From positions 1 through 62,499 of the forward strand of contig QMKX01000006.1 in the NCBI GenBank assembly GCA_003643835.1: DNA of 62,499 bases, given 5' to 3'. This DNA comes from Campylobacterota bacterium (GTDB lineage Bacteria > Campylobacterota > Campylobacteria > Campylobacterales > Arcobacteraceae). Under the pieces are notes generated by a model that searched no databases, was not told the DNA's origin, and saw nothing but the letters and a program-made list of their open reading frames with translations. The translations under genes were made by a program, and so were the position numbers. Below, piece after piece: positions 59,309 to 62,499 of the stretch. How positions within the stretch are numbered: position 1 is the stretch's first letter; every line of letters begins with the position of its first letter.

Positions 59309-60545
59309 AGTTGTGTTTTATGTTTATCATATACAAAACATCTCTAAACAACAAAACAGCCCCGAACACAAGAAAAATAACACCGACAATATAAACAAAG
59401 TTTAAACTATAAAATATAGCAAAAACCACAAAAATAACACCAAAACAACTAAACCAAAACTGTATATTTGATGTTTTTTCTGGTATCATATCGCTTAGCA
59501 TAGGCACTTTTTCTTTACCTACAAGCGGTGAAAACCTCTCATACCACACTAAAAACGGGATGATTTTATACAAGTGTCCTGATATCAAAAACCCAACAAA
59601 GCCTAAAAACAACAAGGCAAATATACCTTCTGTGCCATTTTCTAATGGCGAGAAAATATGATAAAATCCAAGCAACAAAGATGCCAGTAGTGATAAAAAC
59701 GAAAAAATCATAGCTTTGAAATATATGTCATTTTCGTGTCTCACTCTTGTGCGAAATATTATAAAGATTTGTATAAAATATAAAAAAAATGATGATACAC
59801 ATAAGATATCTATAAATTTGTCTATAAGCGGTATGCCTATAAACAATGACACTCCAGACAATAAAATAGCTACACTTAACACCGCTACAGCTGTTTTGAC
59901 CCAAATCCAGCTAAAACTATGACTTAACCAAAACATTGGCAATAAAACCAAACTTAAACCCATGATAGTGATACCCACATATCCTACAAATACCATATAA
60001 ACATGAGTTTTTAGCAAAGATACAATATCTATATTTAAAATACCACTATAACCCAAAGCCATAATCAAACCAACAATCAAACCAAAAAATAAAAATATAT
60101 TTGCTATAAGAACACAAAATATAACAAAACTAAACTTTTGAACCTTGGTTATAGTCAAAATAGTTTCAGCTATAAATATAACAAACGCTACCAAAACTAA
60201 TACACCACCAAATGGCAACAATATAGCAAAATACAAAAAACCAATAACCATACCCAAAGTGCCAAAAAAAAGCAACGGATATATAGCATAATACAAATCT
60301 ACAGCAAAGTGCCCTGTCTCAAGCACCACAGGCACCAGTTGGGCAGATGCTCCAAGTATAATCATCATAACAAAACCCAACAAATAAAGATGGGTCCACG
60401 ATAGTGTGTATGTATCGAACATACTAATAGTAGCCATATCAAAACCAAACAACGCAACCATGCTTACTAAATATATAAATACCCCTACTATAAAAAAAGG
60501 AGCTATCAGTGAAAACGGTGGAGCAAACTGTTGGGATATGTTCAA
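59286..60545 (-). CDS. Polytopic membrane protein with conserved His, haem-copper oxidase/NnrS-like layout
   Basis: 419 residues and about 12 membrane segments. Histidines inside helices: WTHLYLLGF (about residue 52), LKTHVYMVFVGY and SGHLYKIIPFLVWYERFS. This spacing recalls haem-bearing polytopic proteins such as NnrS or subunit I-like proteins, but no full set of oxidase ligands is visible. Exact family not recognised. TTG start; GGAGG lies 13 bases upstream, in the end of the small Cys gene, with which it is co-transcribed. Confidence 0.55.
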   Translation of the reverse strand: MNISQQFAPPFSLIAPFFIVGVFIYLVSMVALFGFDMATISMFDTYTLSWTHLYLLGFVMMIILGASAQLVPVVLETGHFAVDLYYAIYPLLFFGTLGMVIGFLYFAILLPFGGVLVLVAFVIFIAETILTITKVQKFSFVIFCVLIANIFLFFGLIVGLIMALGYSGILNIDIVSLLKTHVYMVFVGYVGITIMGLSLVLLPMFWLSHSFSWIWVKTAVAVLSVAILLSGVSLFIGIPLIDKFIDILCVSSFFLYFIQIFIIFRTRVRHENDIYFKAMIFSFLSLLASLLLGFYHIFSPLENGTEGIFALLFLGFVGFLISGHLYKIIPFLVWYERFSPLVGKEKVPMLSDMIPEKTSNIQFWFSCFGVIFVVFAIFYSLNFVYIVGVIFLVFGAVLLFRDVLYMINIKHNSNTSHIL

Positions 60546-60554
60546 AAGTTTAAA

Positions 60555-60878
60555 CTATCCTCCACAGCTGTTTTGTGTGAAATCGGTGGTGTTTGCAGAG
60601 CCTTCTTTTTTAGTAAATGTAACCTCAACTGTGCCATCGTTTAAGTTTTCTATCTCATAATCAAACTCTTGTTCTACTTTTGGAAATAGTCCGCCGGGAG
60701 CTTTGTGGTTTGTCATAATTAACTTTGAGCTATCATCAAGCAATCTAAGTCCTGCCATAGCATTAACCATAGGGTCTGGAGGACCGCATTTGCTCGTATC
60801 AAACCTATATGTAGTTAAACCATCTTTAACTACCTTAAAAAAATCAACCGTCGAACCAGCTACATCTATCTTTTGCAT
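60555..60878 (-). CDS. Small conserved protein with CGPP and C-terminal CGG
   Basis: 107 residues, no signal peptide. DTSKCGPPDPMVNAMAGLRLL (short form: CGPPDPMVNA) holds one Cys and the C-terminus is SCGG. The mix of a CGPP loop and terminal Gly-Gly resembles sulfur-handling small proteins, but I do not recognise the family. Precedes the His-rich membrane protein by nine bases, so they probably act together. SD AAAGGATAATT. Confidence 0.55.
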   Translation of the reverse strand: MQKIDVAGSTVDFFKVVKDGLTTYRFDTSKCGPPDPMVNAMAGLRLLDDSSKLIMTNHKAPGGLFPKVEQEFDYEIENLNDGTVEVTFTKKEGSANTTDFTQNSCGG

Positions 60879-60960
60879 AATTATCCTTTAAAATTTATGG
60901 AATAGTATCTAAATAAAATAAATATACCTATATAATAAGAGTTTTTTAAGAAAGTGGTGA

Positions 60961-60966
60961 TATAAT
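60961..60966 (+). promoter_or_regulatory. -10 box of the 60984 lipoprotein gene
   Basis: TATAAT in GGTGATATAATATAA, 18 bases before the ATG, with AAGGAG between. Confidence 0.6.
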
Positions 60967-60983
60967 ATAAAAAAGGAGAAATT

Positions 60984-62156
60984 ATGAAAAGAATTATAGG
61001 TATTTTATCGGTATTTGTATCAGTGATATTTGTATTTGGTGGTTGTGGAGGTGAAAATGGTATCGTCAGTAGTGAAGATAGCAACAATAGCAATACACCA
61101 AACGCAGGCTCTATGTTAAGTGGTGCTTTAACAGGACAGCCATTTAGCACAGGTAAGATTGATAATTTTACATTAGCAAGTGGGAGCGATAGTGTAGCTT
61201 TGGTAATTGCTAACAACACAACTAATAAACTCTATGCGATAGATATCCCCAGCAATAGTGCCGATGCAGCTGCTAACACTATTACAACAGTCAATGGCAT
61301 AACAGCCTCAATCCAAACTGTGGTCGGTTATGCCCCAACTTATATGAATATGTTCACAAATCCTATCTCAAAAGAGGTTTATATATTAGTTGAAAACTCG
61401 GGACAAACCTCATCCAGTATAGTGGTGGTTAAAAATAATGGAGCCAGCATAACCGAACTTGATTTGACAAGTGTTGATTATAGCCAACTTAATTATACCA
61501 GTCAGCCCGATTTTAATGTTCATGATTTAACCTACGGCAATGGTGTTTTATATGCCTCGGTACAGGACGGCTCTGATAGCACCCAAGGAGTTGCAAAAAT
61601 TAGCTCACCATTTGTTCATAACAGCGACACCACAGATAAACTATTGTCTTTATTTAAGTCAAATAGAGCAGGCAATTATATGGCTACTTTGGCGCCACTT
61701 GATAAAATGGTCTATGGCAAGGTAGGAACAAGCCATCGACTAATGGGTATCACCGAATGTGCCCCTGGTTTTTCATTTGATGTTGGTGATTTGAATACTG
61801 CGGGCACTATGAATGTTACCGAGTATTTTTATTTTGATAGTGGTTTGCCTACAAAAGTTTTTTCAGTAAATACAAGTGGCAAAACTTATCTTATGGCGCT
61901 TCATCGATGCATGAATGACTTTACAGTGCGAGTAGATGAGCAGTATCTCGATGGTTCCAAAACTGATATAAATGCTAATGCAGTTGGAGTTCGACCTGCT
62001 GGCGCTGTTGATTTTCTTGCCTGTGGTGGCACAACTGATTTTAGTGAAGCTCATATCAAAAAATATACCGACAACAATAAAATGATAGCATATCTTAGTG
62101 ATACTCAATTTATGACAATTGATAGCAGTGATGTTCTGAAACCAGTTAATTTTTAA
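60984..62156 (+). CDS. Secreted lipoprotein of unknown function
   Basis: 390 residues with signal peptide and Cys21 in VFGGCGG. The mature part has Asn/Ser-rich linker (25-45) and then beta strands such as ALVIANNTTNKLYAIDIPS and KEVYILVENSG, suggesting a propeller-like fold. No family recognised. Base use is a little less A-rich than its neighbours (for example around 61400-61800), which may hint at acquisition. Followed at once by another exported protein gene. Confidence 0.6.
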   Translation: MKRIIGILSVFVSVIFVFGGCGGENGIVSSEDSNNSNTPNAGSMLSGALTGQPFSTGKIDNFTLASGSDSVALVIANNTTNKLYAIDIPSNSADAAANTITTVNGITASIQTVVGYAPTYMNMFTNPISKEVYILVENSGQTSSSIVVVKNNGASITELDLTSVDYSQLNYTSQPDFNVHDLTYGNGVLYASVQDGSDSTQGVAKISSPFVHNSDTTDKLLSLFKSNRAGNYMATLAPLDKMVYGKVGTSHRLMGITECAPGFSFDVGDLNTAGTMNVTEYFYFDSGLPTKVFSVNTSGKTYLMALHRCMNDFTVRVDEQYLDGSKTDINANAVGVRPAGAVDFLACGGTTDFSEAHIKKYTDNNKMIAYLSDTQFMTIDSSDVLKPVNF

Positions 62157-62159
62157 ATA

Positions 62160-62499
62160 ATGTTAAAAAAAACTGTATTATTTTTAGCATTGTTGTGGTT
62201 TAGTGCCCTAAATGCTAACGACAAAATCAAAATAGATTATCAAAACCCACAAAAACCAAAAATAATAGTCACCATAAGTGACAAAATGTTTGATAGTTTG
62301 GTTAAGAATAATCAACTTGATAAAAACAAAGCAATACAAGTTTTGAAAATCAAGATGCTAAAAGACGGCAAACAAGCCAAGTTTGATCTATCGGGCAACA
62401 TCAAGATAGATATATCACAAGATAACCCACAACTTATATTCACGCCGTCAAATTATTTAGATGAAGATTTTAAATTTGTAGCCATATACAAAAATAGCA
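62160..62499 (+). CDS. Exported protein, partial at window edge
   Basis: Open from ATG 62160 to the window end (113 complete codons, no stop). N-terminus LKKTVLFLALLWFSALNAND is a signal peptide with cleavage near residue 19. The rest is Lys-rich with KPKIIVTISDKMFDSLVKNN and FDLSGNIKIDISQDNPQL. No family recognised. It starts three bases after the preceding lipoprotein stop, so they form an operon. Confidence 0.7.
   Translation, partial: MLKKTVLFLALLWFSALNANDKIKIDYQNPQKPKIIVTISDKMFDSLVKNNQLDKNKAIQVLKIKMLKDGKQAKFDLSGNIKIDISQDNPQLIFTPSNYLDEDFKFVAIYKNS

Overview
The window is a gene-dense, AT-rich piece of a Campylobacterota (former Epsilonproteobacteria) chromosome. Evidence from the sequence: fused CcsBA cytochrome c biogenesis protein, Wolinella-type three-gene fumarate reductase (frdC-frdA-frdB), 70-residue S21 typical of the group, DUF507 protein, short HisG plus HisZ, and promoters with a recognisable -10 box but little -35. 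Genus is uncertain; a Sulfurimonas/Sulfurovum/Thiovulum-like free-living or host-associated member would fit. Nearly all genes are housekeeping, packed in long co-directional runs with 1-4 base overlaps.

Layout. 1-470: no gene, but a dense series of inverted repeats. 471-15222 (minus): a 13-gene run read as lgt, class V aminotransferase, hisZ, purA, DUF507, carA, nadK, recN, waaA, rluA-like, secA, lolC/E-like, cmoB. 15310-16793 (plus): gmk and a pxpC/kipA-like gene. 16864-19512 (minus): a large cadherin/BspA-repeat surface protein with a G9 tract near its start. 19656-24643 (plus): ccsBA, yfaZ-like, rpsU, kdsA, fur-family. 24647-30622 (minus): dksA-like, membrane protein, dus, adk, dapB, purF, yhcC. 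30721-37394 (minus): the classic rpmH-rnpA-yidD-yidC-jag-mnmE cluster running into an mreD-like gene and mrdA (PBP2). 37579-48513 (plus): valS, lipoprotein, rluA-like, trxA, trxB, bamD, lon, rhomboid, then a two-gene restriction-modification candidate. 48421-54445 (minus): yfgM-like, bamB-like, coaX, hisG, lone formate-dehydrogenase-like gene, yraN, thiL. 54580-59308 (plus): frdCAB, aspartate/glutamate racemase family gene, NlpC/P60-like lipoprotein. 59286-60878 (minus): small Cys protein and a polytopic membrane protein. 60984-62499 (plus): a lipoprotein and a secreted protein cut by the window edge.

How the genes work together: envelope building (secA, yidC/yidD, lgt, lolC-like, bamD, bamB-like, waaA, kdsA, mrdA), tRNA/rRNA modification (cmoB, mnmE, dus, two RluA-type enzymes), nucleotide and amino-acid synthesis (purA, purF, adk, gmk, carA, dapB, hisG/hisZ) and respiration (frdCAB, ccsBA).

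The most interesting signal is translational: four recognisable genes (ccsBA, rnpA, yidD, racemase) have no ATG/GTG/TTG where their conserved N-terminus begins, but do have ATC, ATT, ATA and ATA there. Both ATA codons overlap the stop codon of the upstream gene (ATAG, ATAA), mimicking the ATGA/GTGA overlaps used elsewhere in the window. The second strong signal is the G9 tract, where a change of one base either way meets a stop codon within a few codons, as expected of an on/off contingency locus. No tRNA, rRNA, CRISPR array or insertion sequence was seen.
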